From Roseateles terrae (lineage in GTDB: Bacteria > Pseudomonadota > Gammaproteobacteria > Burkholderiales > Burkholderiaceae_C), in NCBI RefSeq assembly GCF_014192155.1, contig NZ_JACHXO010000003.1, forward strand, positions 124,001 through 188,000: a stretch of DNA of 64,000 nt, in the 5' to 3' direction. A program made the translations under genes and the position numbers. How positions within the stretch are numbered: the stretch's first letter is position 1; each line of letters starts with the position of its first letter. Shown one piece after another: positions 17,736-26,581 of the stretch. Below the pieces are notes generated by a model that was not told where the DNA came from, did not search any database, and saw only the letters and a program-made list of their open reading frames with translations.

Positions 17736-18475
17736 CCGTCGCGCCTCATCTCCGCGACGAAGTCGTAGTAATCGCTGCGGCAATACGAATGGGTCAGCTC
17801 CACCGCCTGACCCTGGTCCAGATAACCCACACGCGTGATGAACAGCACCGCCTGACCCACTGGCACTTCCAGCAGGCCAGCCAGGCGTGAATCCGCATTG
17901 ATGGCACGAATGTGTTGCAGCGCCCGCACCGGCGCGCGGCCCAGGCGGGCCAGATGCTCATACAGCGAGCTGTCGACCTTCTGCGGCTCCGGCAGCACCG
18001 CCTCGGGCAGCACGCTCAGCTCATAGGCCATGACCACCTGGTCGGCCAGGCGCAGACGCTCCAGCCGGGCCACCTTCTGGCCGGTCGTCAGACCCAGAGA
18101 GAGCTGCTCATCCGGCGCGGCCATGGCAAAGCCGCGGGTCAGCCAGCGGCTGCTCGGCTTGAAGCCGCGCTGATGCAGTTCTTCGGAAAAGCTGGTCAGC
18201 CGCGACAGCGGCTGTTCCAGCTTGGGGGCGATGTAGTTGCCCGAGCCGCGCTTGCGCACGATCAGGCCCTGCTCCACCAGCCGGTCGATCGCCTTGCGTG
18301 CGGTGACGCGGGACAGGTCCAGCGACTCCGACAGCACCCGCTCGGACGGCAGGGCTTCGTCGGCCTGGTACTGGCCTTCACGGATGGCCTGGGCCAGCTT
18401 GTGAGCCAGCTGCATGTACAGCGGCGAAGCGGCGGCGGGATCGGGCTTGAATTGGAAGGGCAGCTTGGTGCTCAT
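17732..18475 (-). CDS. nagR: GntR/HutC-family regulator of GlcNAc use
   Basis: A 247-residue regulator with an N-terminal winged helix (about 17-85: SPLYMQLAHKLAQAIREGQY, LPSERVLSESLDLSRVTARK, the classic GntR recognition helix) and a C-terminal UTRA effector domain (about 100-240) like NagR/DasR/YvoA, which bind GlcNAc-6-P or GlcN-6-P. It is the best candidate for binding the tandem TGGTA operators found before nagK, the chitinase gene and the receptor gene. The ATG at 18473-18475 lies 13 bp after nagK; a much longer open frame upstream is an overlap with nagK in another frame. Its place as second gene of the operon implies autoregulation. Confidence 0.92.
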   Translation of the reverse strand: MSTKLPFQFKPDPAAASPLYMQLAHKLAQAIREGQYQADEALPSERVLSESLDLSRVTARKAIDRLVEQGLIVRKRGSGNYIAPKLEQPLSRLTSFSEELHQRGFKPSSRWLTRGFAMAAPDEQLSLGLTTGQKVARLERLRLADQVVMAYELSVLPEAVLPEPQKVDSSLYEHLARLGRAPVRALQHIRAINADSRLAGLLEVPVGQAVLFITRVGYLDQGQAVELTHSYCRSDYYDFVAEMRRDG

Positions 18476-18488
18476 CGGGCGTTCTCGA

Positions 18489-19433
18489 TCAACGTGAGTC
18501 AGAGAGTGCGCCGCGGACCAGCCGCAGCGCCCCGTCAGCCGAGTCACCCTGAGGTGACACGCAACGGGCCCGAATGTTGCCTGAGAAACGGCTGCCCAGC
18601 CGCTGTGCGATGCTGCCCGCGAGCGAGAGCGGCAGGGTCTGGGTGGGGTCCAGCGCCAGGGCGACGGATTCCAGTTCCGCCACGGCGGCATTGATGAGCG
18701 CCTGCGCGGCCGGATCGCTGTCGGCGTGATCGAACACCAGCGGCGCCAGTTGCGCATACGCATGCTGGCCGGCCTGGGCGACCCAGTGGGAAACGGCATC
18801 GCGGTCCAGCGCATCGGCGGCGCCCGCGGCGTGCCAGATGGCCAGGGCCAGCGGGCCGGCCGGCAAGCGGCCGTCCATCGCCTTTTGCGCCAGGCGCATG
18901 GCCTGCAGGCCCAGCCAGGCGCCACTGCCTTCGTCGCCGCCAATCCAGCCCCAGCCGCTCGCGCGGGCCAGCGTCCCGTCGGCACGCAGCGCCTCGCCCA
19001 CCGTGCCGGTGCCGGCCGCAATGACACCCCCCGGATGCCCGCCGTGGGCGCCCAGCACGGTCGTGGTGCCGTCATTCACGACCACGAGCCATGCATACCC
19101 CGGCTGCTGCGCCTGGAAGGCTTCGACCTGCGCCGCCACGCCCGCGCCGCTCAGGCCGAGTCCCATGGCGGTCTCCGCCAGCGGCAGCGGGTCCAGGCCC
19201 GCCTGCTTCGCCGCCTCACCCACCGCTTCCTGAATATGGCGCCAGGCCTGGGCGATGCCCTGCCCCAGCGCGGAAGGCCCGGACTGGCCCTGTCCCAACA
19301 GACGTCCGTGCAGATCGGTCAGTCGCACCCGTGTGCCGGTGCCGCCGCCATCCACGCCGACCAGGAATCGGACGGCGGCATGGCGAGGTGACAGAGGCGC
19401 CGACCAAACGTCGACCAGGGCGGAAAGCGTCAT
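18489..19433 (-). CDS. nagK: N-acetylglucosamine kinase, BadF/BcrD ATPase family
   Basis: A 314-residue sugar kinase of the BadF/BadG/BcrA/BcrD fold that would phosphorylate GlcNAc (or glucosamine) released in the cytoplasm. It shows the phosphate-1 loop GVDGGGTGTR (26-35), the VVVNDGTTTVLGA segment and GVIAAGTGTVGEAL, then GWGWIGGDEGSGAWLG, typical of human NAGK-like kinases. First gene of the operon. The ATG at 19431-19433 has no Shine-Dalgarno sequence; the operator and predicted -10 box end only about six bases upstream, so translation is probably from a leaderless or nearly leaderless mRNA. No better start with a ribosome site is visible downstream. Confidence 0.9.
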   Translation of the reverse strand: MTLSALVDVWSAPLSPRHAAVRFLVGVDGGGTGTRVRLTDLHGRLLGQGQSGPSALGQGIAQAWRHIQEAVGEAAKQAGLDPLPLAETAMGLGLSGAGVAAQVEAFQAQQPGYAWLVVVNDGTTTVLGAHGGHPGGVIAAGTGTVGEALRADGTLARASGWGWIGGDEGSGAWLGLQAMRLAQKAMDGRLPAGPLALAIWHAAGAADALDRDAVSHWVAQAGQHAYAQLAPLVFDHADSDPAAQALINAAVAELESVALALDPTQTLPLSLAGSIAQRLGSRFSGNIRARCVSPQGDSADGALRLVRGALSDSR

Positions 19434-19439
19434 GATTAA

Positions 19440-19473
19440 TACCAGTTTAGTACCAAAAATCGAAGATCGTCAA
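19440..19473 (-). promoter_or_regulatory. nag operon promoter with embedded tandem operator
   Basis: On the minus strand a TTGACG -35 box (19468-19473) is followed after 18 bp by TAAACT (19444-19449) as -10. The operator TGGTACTAAACTGGTA (19440-19455) covers that -10: two TGGTA half-sites 11 bp apart in direct orientation. Transcription would start about at the nagK ATG (19433). A bound GntR protein would directly mask the -10 element. Confidence 0.7.
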
Positions 19474-19692
19474 TTGGTAGCGCACTGGACTTAACCCTGA
19501 TGCCGCAGGCCAGCCCGACCGGCGGGTTCAAAGGCTTCGCATCGCGATGGACACGAGGGGAAACAATGCGGACATCCAAGGACGTCGGAGGGCCGGGGCT
19601 GCGTGACCACCACCGTACCAGTGGCGCGCTACCCCGCCATGAGGATCAGCCCGTAGCGGGGCGGATGGCGCGCGTCAGATGCGCGGCGTCGC

Positions 19693-20400
19693 TCAGGCGT
19701 CGAGCGACCAGTCCAGGTCGGCGCCCTGCGTGCGGAGCCAGTCCCTGGCGGCAGAGAAGTGCCCGCAGCCGATGAAGGGCGTGGGGCCGCGCGTGGCCGA
19801 TAGCGGCGAGGGATGGTTGGCCTGCAGCACCTGATGGCGCGAGCCGCCCGCCGACGCGATCAGCGGCGCCTTGGCCTGTGCATGGGCGCCCCACAGCAGA
19901 TAGACCTTGGGGCTCGTGTCACGCGCGGTCGCTTCGATCAGCGCATCCGTCAGCGACTCCCAGCCCTTGCGGGCATGGCTGCCGGCCTGTCCGTCCTCGA
20001 CGGTGAGGCTGGTGTTGAGCAGCAGCACACCACGACGCGCCCAGTCGCCCAGATGGCCGGTCATGGCCGGTGCCTGACCCAGGTCACGCATCAGTTCCTT
20101 GAAGATGTTGCGCAGCGACGGCGGCAGCTTCTGCCCGGCCGGCACCGAAAACGCCAGCCCTTCCGCCTGCCCCGGCCCGTGATAGGGATCCTGGCCGACG
20201 ATGACCACCCGCACGGCACTGAGCGGCGTGAGCCGCAGCGCCCGCAGGGGATCAGCCGGATACACCACCGCACCCGCCGCGAGCCGCTCCTGCAGCAGCG
20301 CCTGCACCCGCTGTCCGTCCGCACTGGCTCGCCACGCGTCAATGCAAGGCTGCCACCCTCCCCCGACCTGCCAGTCGAGGTCCGCGTGCCGGAGCGCCAT
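19693..20400 (-). CDS. ung: Uracil-DNA glycosylase, family 1
   Basis: Removes uracil from DNA as the first step of base excision repair. The 235-residue protein shows the family 1 motif VVIVGQDPYHGPGQAEGLAF with catalytic Asp71, the LLLNTSLTV motif, and the second catalytic motif ANHPSPLSATRG with His196. It is the last gene of the trp transcript: its ATG overlaps the trpC stop by one base (TGATG). The 259-bp gap to the nag operon start contains a GC-rich inverted repeat near 19632-19661, possibly a weak terminator, and the nag promoter. Confidence 0.97.
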   Translation of the reverse strand: MALRHADLDWQVGGGWQPCIDAWRASADGQRVQALLQERLAAGAVVYPADPLRALRLTPLSAVRVVIVGQDPYHGPGQAEGLAFSVPAGQKLPPSLRNIFKELMRDLGQAPAMTGHLGDWARRGVLLLNTSLTVEDGQAGSHARKGWESLTDALIEATARDTSPKVYLLWGAHAQAKAPLIASAGGSRHQVLQANHPSPLSATRGPTPFIGCGHFSAARDWLRTQGADLDWSLDA

Positions 20401-21191
20401 CAGTGGAACAACGCCGCCAGCGCGGCGCCGGGATCGTCGGCGCGCATGAAGGCCTCACCCACGAGGAAGGCATTCACATTCGCCTCGCGCATGCGCTGCA
20501 CATCGGCCGGGCCAAGGATGCCGGACTCGGTCACCAGCAGGCGGTCGGACGGCACCTGGGAGAGCAGCCTCAGCGTCGTATCCAGCGTCACCTCGAAGGT
20601 CTTGAGATTGCGGTTGTTGATGCCCACCAGCGGCGTCTTCAGACGCAGGGCGCGGGCCAGCTCGTCACCGTCATGCACCTCCACCAGCACATCCAGGCCC
20701 AGGCCCACTGCGCAGTCTTCCAGCTCGGCCATCTGGCCGTCGCTCAGGCTCGCGGCGATCAGCAGGATGCAGTCCGCGCCCATCGCCCGGGCCTCGTAGA
20801 CCTGGTAGGGATCGATCATGAAATCCTTGCGCAGCACCGGCAGCTGGCAGGCAGCGCGTGCCTCCTGCAGATAGAACACGCCGCCCTGGAAGAAGGACCG
20901 GTCGGTGAGCACGCTCAGGCAGGCCGCCCCATGCTGCTCATAGCTGCGGGCGATGGCGGCGGGCTGGAAGTCCTCTCGCAGCACGCCCTTGCTGGGACTG
21001 GCCTTTTTGATCTCGGCAATCACCGCGCTGCGGCCGGCCTGCACCTCACGACGCAGGGCGTCCCCGAATCCACGGGGGGCTTCCTCTCGCGATTCGGCCT
21101 CTGCCCGCAACACGGCCAGCGGCTTGACGGCTTGAGCTGCGGCGACTTCTTCGCGCTTGACCGCATTGATCCGATCCAGAATGTCAGACAC
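20400..21191 (-). CDS. trpC: Indole-3-glycerol phosphate synthase
   Basis: Closes the indole ring from CdRP in tryptophan synthesis. The 263-residue TIM-barrel protein shows [14 protein letters not shown] (Glu60, Lys62), the catalytic LRKDFM segment, [12 protein letters not shown] and LLVTESGI. It is monofunctional, not fused to TrpF. Its start overlaps the trpD end by 8 bp and its stop overlaps the ung start, so the three genes are tightly coupled. Confidence 0.97.
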   Translation of the reverse strand: MSDILDRINAVKREEVAAAQAVKPLAVLRAEAESREEAPRGFGDALRREVQAGRSAVIAEIKKASPSKGVLREDFQPAAIARSYEQHGAACLSVLTDRSFFQGGVFYLQEARAACQLPVLRKDFMIDPYQVYEARAMGADCILLIAASLSDGQMAELEDCAVGLGLDVLVEVHDGDELARALRLKTPLVGINNRNLKTFEVTLDTTLRLLSQVPSDRLLVTESGILGPADVQRMREANVNAFLVGEAFMRADDPGAALAALFH

Positions 21192-22218
21192 GGGCGGCCT
21201 CCTGCGTGGCGGTCACGAACTGGTCGAGCTTGGCGCGCGCGGCGCCGCTGCTGATCGCTTCACGGGCCTTGGCAATGCCGTCGGCGATGCTGCCCACCAC
21301 ATTGCCGGCATACAGCGTGGCGCCGGCATTGAGCAGAACGATGTCGCGGGCAGGGCCTGGCTCATCGCCCAGCACCCCCAGCAGGATGCGGCGGCTTTCC
21401 TCCGGACCGCTCACCCGCAGGTTGCGGCTGGAGACCATCTGCAGGCCGAAGTCCTCCGGATGCACCTCGTATTCACGGATCTCGCCGTTGCGCAGTTCTC
21501 CCACCAGGGTGGAGGCGCCCAGCGAAATCTCGTCCATGCCGTCCTTGCCATACACCACCACCGCATGCTCGGCGCCCAGGCGCTGCATCACCCGCACCTG
21601 GATGCCGACGAGGTCCGGATGGAACACGCCCATCAGGATGTTGGTGGCGCCGGCCGGATTGGTCAGCGGCCCCAGGATGTTGAAGATGGTGCGCACGCCC
21701 AGTTCCTTGCGGACCGGGGCGATGTTCTTCATCGCCGGATGGTGGTTGGGCGCGAACATGAAACCGATGCCGGTCTTGTGCACGCAGTCCGCCACCGCCT
21801 GCGGGCTCAGGGACAGCGCCACACCCAGGGCTTCCAGCACGTCGGCACTGCCGGTCTTGCTGGAGACGCTGCGGTTGCCGTGCTTGGCGATCTGCGCGCC
21901 GGCCGCAGCGGCCACGAACATCGAGCAGGTCGAGATGTTGAAGGTGTGGGCGCCGTCACCGCCGGTGCCCACCACATCCACCAGATGCGGTCCGGGCTGC
22001 AGCGGCACCTTGACCGAAAACTCGCGCATCACCTGCGCGGCGGCGGTGATCTCGCCGATGGTTTCCTTCTTGACCCGCAGGCCGACCAGGATGGCGGCGG
22101 CGGTGACCGGCGACATCTCGCCGCCCATGATGCGGCGCATCAGGGCCAGCATTTCGTCGTGAAAGATCTCGCGGTGTTCGATGACGCGGGTCAGGGCTTC
22201 GTTGTCGGTGATGGGCAT
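21184..22218 (-). CDS. trpD: Anthranilate phosphoribosyltransferase
   Basis: Transfers phosphoribose from PRPP to anthranilate. The 344-residue protein shows the PRPP-binding [14 protein letters not shown] motif (84-97), [21 protein letters not shown], and the [11 protein letters not shown] segment. The start at 22218 ([23 protein letters not shown]) is the family start, four bases after the ltaE stop; the open frame further upstream overlaps ltaE and is not needed. It is the monofunctional form, with the glutaminase encoded separately by trpG. Confidence 0.97.
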   Translation of the reverse strand: MPITDNEALTRVIEHREIFHDEMLALMRRIMGGEMSPVTAAAILVGLRVKKETIGEITAAAQVMREFSVKVPLQPGPHLVDVVGTGGDGAHTFNISTCSMFVAAAAGAQIAKHGNRSVSSKTGSADVLEALGVALSLSPQAVADCVHKTGIGFMFAPNHHPAMKNIAPVRKELGVRTIFNILGPLTNPAGATNILMGVFHPDLVGIQVRVMQRLGAEHAVVVYGKDGMDEISLGASTLVGELRNGEIREYEVHPEDFGLQMVSSRNLRVSGPEESRRILLGVLGDEPGPARDIVLLNAGATLYAGNVVGSIADGIAKAREAISSGAARAKLDQFVTATQEAARV

Positions 22219-22222
22219 GGCC

Positions 22223-23281
22223 TCAGGCTCCCGTGCGCAGGCAGTGCTCGCGGATGGCGGCAATGGCGCGGTCCACGCCTTCGGCATCCACATCCAGATG
22301 GGTGACAAAGCGCAGGCGGTACAGGCCGGTGGCCAGCACGCCGCGCTGTTTCAGGTGGTCCAGCAGACCGGCGCCCAGGGTCGGCGCCACGTCCACGAAG
22401 ACGATATTGGTCTGCGGCGCTTCCACCGTCACGCCCGGCAGGCCGGCCAGGCCCTCGGCCAGGCGGCGGGCCAGGGCGTGGTCGTCGGCCAGGCGGCGGA
22501 CGTGATGCGTCAGCGCATGATGCGCGGCCGCAGCCAGCACGCCGGACTGGCGCAGTCCGCCCCCTACCATCTTGCGCCAGCGATGCGCCTGCGCAATGAA
22601 GGCCCGCGAGCCGCACAGTACCGAGCCGACCGGTGCGCCGAGGCCCTTGGAGAAGCAGACCGAAACACTGTCGAAATGGCTGCAGATGCGGCGGGCAGCC
22701 GCATAGGGGTCGTTGGCGTCGATCGCCACGGCCGCATTGAACAGGCGCGCGCCGTCCAGATGACGGGCCAGGCCGCGACGCTTCGCGAGCGCACTGGCAT
22801 CGGCCAGATAGTCCATCGGCAGCACCTTGCCGCCAATGGTGTTCTCCAGCGTCAGCAGCCGGGTGCGGGCAAAGTGCGCGTCATCGGGCTTGATGTTGGC
22901 CTCGATGTCGGCGAGCGGCAGGGAGCCATCCGGCGCATGATTCAGCGGCTGCGGCTGGATGGACCCCAGCACCGCGGCGCCGCCGCCCTCCCAGCGATAG
23001 GTGTGCGCCATCTGGCCGACGATGTATTCGTCGCCGCGCTGGCAGTGGCTCATCAACCCGCAGAGATTGCTCTGGGTGCCGCTGGCCATGAACAGCGCCG
23101 CCTCGAAACCGAGCGCTTCCGCCAGGGCGTCCTGCAGGGCGTTGACGGTCGGGTCATCACCAAAGACATCGTCGCCCAGCTCGGCGGCCATCATGGCCTC
23201 GCGCATGGCGGCGGTCGGACGGGTGACGGTGTCGCTGCGCAGGTCCACCACAGCGCCGGCGCGGGTCGGTTCAGAGGTCAT
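22223..23281 (-). CDS. ltaE: Low-specificity L-threonine aldolase inside the trp operon
   Basis: A 352-residue PLP enzyme that cleaves L-threonine or allo-threonine to glycine and acetaldehyde. Motifs: [11 protein letters not shown] at the N-terminus, [29 protein letters not shown] with the stacking His93, [13 protein letters not shown] with Asp176, and the PLP lysine Lys212 in [12 protein letters not shown]. It overlaps trpG by ATGA and ends four bases before trpD, so it is a true operon member. Its presence between trpG and trpD is unusual compared with textbook trp operons; a link to serine/glycine supply for the last step of tryptophan synthesis is only a guess. Confidence 0.93.
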   Translation of the reverse strand: MTSEPTRAGAVVDLRSDTVTRPTAAMREAMMAAELGDDVFGDDPTVNALQDALAEALGFEAALFMASGTQSNLCGLMSHCQRGDEYIVGQMAHTYRWEGGGAAVLGSIQPQPLNHAPDGSLPLADIEANIKPDDAHFARTRLLTLENTIGGKVLPMDYLADASALAKRRGLARHLDGARLFNAAVAIDANDPYAAARRICSHFDSVSVCFSKGLGAPVGSVLCGSRAFIAQAHRWRKMVGGGLRQSGVLAAAAHHALTHHVRRLADDHALARRLAEGLAGLPGVTVEAPQTNIVFVDVAPTLGAGLLDHLKQRGVLATGLYRLRFVTHLDVDAEGVDRAIAAIREHCLRTGA

Positions 23282-23862
23282 GGGGCGAGTTCCAGGAAAT
23301 TGCGCAGCATGGCATGCCCATGTTGCGACAGGATGGATTCCGGATGGAACTGCACCCCCTCCAGCGGCGTGCCCGTCCCGGCCAGGCCGCGATGGCGCAC
23401 GCCCATGATCTCGCCGTCTTCGCTGCGGGCGGAGACTTCCAGATCATCCGGCAGCGTGCCCTGCTCGATGGCCAGCGAGTGATAACGGATGACGCTGAAG
23501 GATTCCGGCAGTCCGGTGAACACGCCGCGGCGGTCGGTGCTGATGGTGCTGGCCTTGCCATGCATCTGCACCTGCGCGCGGATGATGCGCCCGCCCAGCG
23601 CCGCGCCGATGCTCTGGTGGCCCAGGCACACACCCAGGATGGGCAGGCGGCCCTTGAAGCGTTCGATGGCGGGCACGCAGACGCCGGCTTCCTTGGGCGT
23701 GCACGGGCCGGGGGACAGCACCAGATGGCTGGGCCGCAGGGCGTCGATCTCGTCGAGGGTGATCTGGTCGTTGCGGACCACCTTCACATCGGCGCCGAGT
23801 TCGGCGAAATACTGCACCAGGTTGAAGGTGAAGCTGTCGTAGTTGTCGATCATCAGCAGCAT
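23278..23862 (-). CDS. trpG: Anthranilate synthase component II (glutamine amidotransferase)
   Basis: Supplies ammonia from glutamine to TrpE. The 194-residue class I amidotransferase has the full triad: Cys79 in [10 protein letters not shown], His173 and Glu175 in VQFHPESIL, and the oxyanion segment [12 protein letters not shown]. The ATG at 23860-23862 has AAGGAG upstream and gives the family start [17 protein letters not shown]. The same protein often also serves para-aminobenzoate synthase. It follows trpE by 20 bp and overlaps ltaE by 4 bp. Confidence 0.97.
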   Translation of the reverse strand: MLLMIDNYDSFTFNLVQYFAELGADVKVVRNDQITLDEIDALRPSHLVLSPGPCTPKEAGVCVPAIERFKGRLPILGVCLGHQSIGAALGGRIIRAQVQMHGKASTISTDRRGVFTGLPESFSVIRYHSLAIEQGTLPDDLEVSARSEDGEIMGVRHRGLAGTGTPLEGVQFHPESILSQHGHAMLRNFLELAP

Positions 23863-23882
23863 GGCTTCGCTCCTTCGTCCGC

Positions 23883-25382
23883 TCAGAAACCTTCTTCGAC
23901 CAGCTCGGCCGCGCGCAGCAGCGCACGGGCCTTGGCCTCGGTCTCTTTCCATTCCAGCTCGGGCACCGAATCGGCCACGATGCCGGCCGCCGCCTGCACA
24001 TACAGCATCTGGTCCATGATGACCCCGGTGCGGATGGCAATGGCCAGGTCCATGTCGCCGCCAAAGCTGAGGTAGCCGCAGGCGCCGCCGTAGATGCCGC
24101 GCTTGACGGGCTCCAGCTGGTCGATGATTTCCATCGCACGGATCTTGGGCGCGCCGGAGAGCGTGCCGGCCGGGAAGCTGGCGCGGAAGACGTCCATATT
24201 GCCGACGCCCTCCTGCAGGAGGCCCTCGACATTGCTGACGATGTGCATCACGTGGGAATAACGCTCCACCGCAAAGGCATCCGTCACCTTCACCGTGCCG
24301 GTGCGGGCGATGCGGCCGATGTCGTTGCGGGCCAGGTCGATCAGCATCAGATGCTCGGCGCGCTCCTTCGGGTCGGCCTTGAGCTCGACTTCCAGCGCCT
24401 GGTCCAGCTCCGGCGTGCCGCCGCGCGGACGGGTGCCGGCGAGCGGACGGATGGTGACCTTGCGGCCGTCCGGCGTCTGCTCCTGGCGCACCAGGATCTC
24501 CGGCGACGCACCGACGATCTGGAAGTCCCCCATGTCATAGAAATACATGTAGGGGCTGGGATTGAGCGAGCGCAGCGCCCGATACAGGCTGAGCGGGGAC
24601 TCGGTGTAGCGCTTCTTGAGCCGCTGACCGAAGACGATCTGCATGCAGTCGCCCGCGGCGATGAATTCCTTGGCCCGGTCCACCGACTTCAGGAAGTCGG
24701 CCTTGGCGAATTCCCGTTCCACCGGATGGGCCTGACCCCGCACCACCCGCGGCGCGGAGACCGAGTAGCTGAGCTTGTCCCGCAGTTCGGCCAGCCGCTT
24801 CTTGCCGCGGAAGTAGGACTCCGGCTGGCCCGGGTCCGCATAGACGATCAAATAAAGCTTGCCCGACAGGTTGTCGATGACCGCGAGTTCTTCGCACTGC
24901 AGCAGCATCACGTCCGGCGTGGGCAGGCCGCCGTCCGGGGTGGAGTCTGCGAGGCGAGGCTCGATGTAGCGCACCGCGTCATAACCGAAGTAGCCGGCCA
25001 GCCCGCCGCAGAACCGGGGCAGGCCCGGACGCAGGGCCACCTTGAAGCGCTGCTGGTAGGCCTCGATGAAGGCCAGCGGATCGCCCTCATGGGTTTCGAT
25101 GATCTCCCCGTCACGCAGGATGCGGGTGGTGCGGCCTTCGCTGCGCAGCACCGTGCGCGCCGGCAGGCCGATGAAGGAGTAGCGGCCGAAGCGCTCGCCG
25201 CCCACCACCGATTCCAGCAGGAAGCTGTGGCGGCCCTGGCCGTTGCCGGCGCAGAGCTTGAGGTAGAGCGAAAGCGGGGTTTCCAGATCGGCGAAGGCTT
25301 CGCTGATCAGGGGGATGCGGTTGTAGCCGTCAGCGGCCAGGCTCTGGAATTCGAGTTCAGTGATCACGTCGTCAAACCTCAT
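23883..25382 (-). CDS. trpE: Anthranilate synthase component I
   Basis: Converts chorismate to anthranilate, the committed step of tryptophan synthesis. The 499-residue protein has the regulatory N-terminal domain with the LLES tryptophan-binding motif (in [19 protein letters not shown]) and the chorismate-binding domain with [32 protein letters not shown] and [19 protein letters not shown]. The start at 25382 ([16 protein letters not shown]) is the family start. First gene of trpE-trpG-ltaE-trpD-trpC-ung. No leader peptide with tandem Trp codons is visible upstream, so classical attenuation is unlikely; feedback inhibition is supported by LLES. Confidence 0.97.
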   Translation of the reverse strand: MRFDDVITELEFQSLAADGYNRIPLISEAFADLETPLSLYLKLCAGNGQGRHSFLLESVVGGERFGRYSFIGLPARTVLRSEGRTTRILRDGEIIETHEGDPLAFIEAYQQRFKVALRPGLPRFCGGLAGYFGYDAVRYIEPRLADSTPDGGLPTPDVMLLQCEELAVIDNLSGKLYLIVYADPGQPESYFRGKKRLAELRDKLSYSVSAPRVVRGQAHPVEREFAKADFLKSVDRAKEFIAAGDCMQIVFGQRLKKRYTESPLSLYRALRSLNPSPYMYFYDMGDFQIVGASPEILVRQEQTPDGRKVTIRPLAGTRPRGGTPELDQALEVELKADPKERAEHLMLIDLARNDIGRIARTGTVKVTDAFAVERYSHVMHIVSNVEGLLQEGVGNMDVFRASFPAGTLSGAPKIRAMEIIDQLEPVKRGIYGGACGYLSFGGDMDLAIAIRTGVIMDQMLYVQAAAGIVADSVPELEWKETEAKARALLRAAELVEEGF

Positions 25383-25773
25383 GTCAGACGCGTGGCGGGC
25401 CGCCATCGGCGGCATCCGGCACACGCGTGCGTCGTCTCAGGTCGCCTGTTGGACCTGCCCCGTGGATGAGGGTGCAGAAGTGATGACGGTAGCCCAGGGT
25501 CCGGGATCGGTAGATCCGCTGAAGGTGGACGCGGGGCGGCAAGCAGCAGGCGGCTTCAGGTGAAGTCGTGCGGGCGTCGCCAGGGCCAGGCTCCCCGGTC
25601 GTTCGACCCCTTGATGTGCTTGCGCGTGATGAACATAGTGGGAACCAGTGTAGCAGGGGAAGACTCCCGATGTCTTCGGGCTTGCGCTTCCCGCATACTC
25701 TCTTGCAGAGCCGGTCCGCCTGGGTGAAGTGATGTGCGGAGCCGGCCGATCCTCGAGGAGGAAGGAGAGAGAC
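25383..25773. other. Divergent intergenic region trpE / chalcone-isomerase-like gene
   Basis: Roughly 390 bp must hold promoters in both directions. I see a 6-bp hairpin (25659-25664 with 25672-25677) but no run of T, no TGGTGG-type Trp codons for a leader peptide on the trp side, and no promoter I would defend. Short open frames here have no recognisable content. Confidence 0.5.
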
Positions 25774-26475
25774 ATGAGACTTACCCTGATGGCCGCCTCA
25801 GTTCTGGCGGTATTGTCCCTGTTGTCGGTGTCGGCCCACGGCCAGACCGCGGCAGGATCCAGCGCTTCGGGCTCGGTGACGCCCGCAGCCTCCAGCACCG
25901 CCACCGCGCCGACGACGGCTTCGGCGCCCCCGACTGCGCAGGTCGCAGCTCCCCGCCCGATTGAAGTGGCCGGCGTCAAGTACGACGGCCAGGCGGAAGT
26001 GGCGGGACAGAAGCTGGTCCTCAATGGCGCGGGCATCCGCTACAAGGCCATTTTCAAGGTCTATACGGCAGGCCTGTACCTGACGGCACCAGCGAAGACG
26101 CCGGATGGTGTGCTGGCGAATGCCGGCCCGAAGCGCCTCTACATCCAGATGCTGCGGGACATCGACGGCGAAGAGCTGGGCAAGCTGTTCACCAAGGGCA
26201 TGGAGCAGAACGCCACGCCGGCGGAGTTTGCGAGCGCCATCAATGGCGTGCTGCGCATGTCCGAGATCTTCGTGCAGAAGAAGAAGCTCAACACCGGCGA
26301 ATCGTTCGGGGTGGACTACATCCCCGGCACGGGGACGGTGGTGTTCGTGAACGGCAAGCCGATGCCCGGCGAGGCGATCAAGGAACCGGCCTTCTTCAAC
26401 CTGTTGCTGAAGATCTGGCTGGGCAAGTCACCGGCGGACAACTCGCTGAAAACGGCGCTGCTCGGCGGGAAGTGA
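25774..26475 (+). CDS. Secreted chalcone-isomerase-like protein
   Basis: A 233-residue exported protein with a signal peptide (MRLTLMAASVLAVLSLLSVSAHGQ, cut near residue 23), then about 40 residues of Ala/Ser/Thr/Pro-rich linker, then a chalcone-isomerase-like domain (about 70-230) starting IEVAGVKYDGQAEVAGQKLVLNGAGIRYK with FKVYTAGLYL, a common signature of this bacterial family. Bacterial members are mostly of unknown function and probably bind small lipids or fatty acids in the periplasm; true flavonoid isomerisation is not implied. The start at 25774 is supported by AAGGAGAGAG. It stands alone on the plus strand between trpE and gph. Confidence 0.85.
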   Translation: MRLTLMAASVLAVLSLLSVSAHGQTAAGSSASGSVTPAASSTATAPTTASAPPTAQVAAPRPIEVAGVKYDGQAEVAGQKLVLNGAGIRYKAIFKVYTAGLYLTAPAKTPDGVLANAGPKRLYIQMLRDIDGEELGKLFTKGMEQNATPAEFASAINGVLRMSEIFVQKKKLNTGESFGVDYIPGTGTVVFVNGKPMPGEAIKEPAFFNLLLKIWLGKSPADNSLKTALLGGK

Positions 26476-26581
26476 GCCGCTCGGCCTCGCAGTGTGCCTC
26501 GCTGCGTGACAAGGGGGCCGGTCTGCGGCTGCGCACGGAATGACTCCCGGCGCGAGCCGCAGGCCGCGCCTGCGCGGCGGG

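Noticed and set aside
19471-19495. tRNA-like fragment (TTGGTAGCGCACTGGAC) upstream of nagK, also with an 11-bp TGG spacing
   Set aside because: No acceptor or anticodon arm can be formed, and the second half-site (TGGAC) is too degenerate; the resemblance is likely chance.
19625-19665. Terminator between ung and the nag promoter
   Set aside because: GC-rich inverted segments are present (CCCCGC/GCGGGG), but the loop is long and no T run follows, so I only mention it under ung.
25383-25773. A trp leader peptide or attenuator before trpE
   Set aside because: No short frame with consecutive Trp codons and no terminator with a T run were found.
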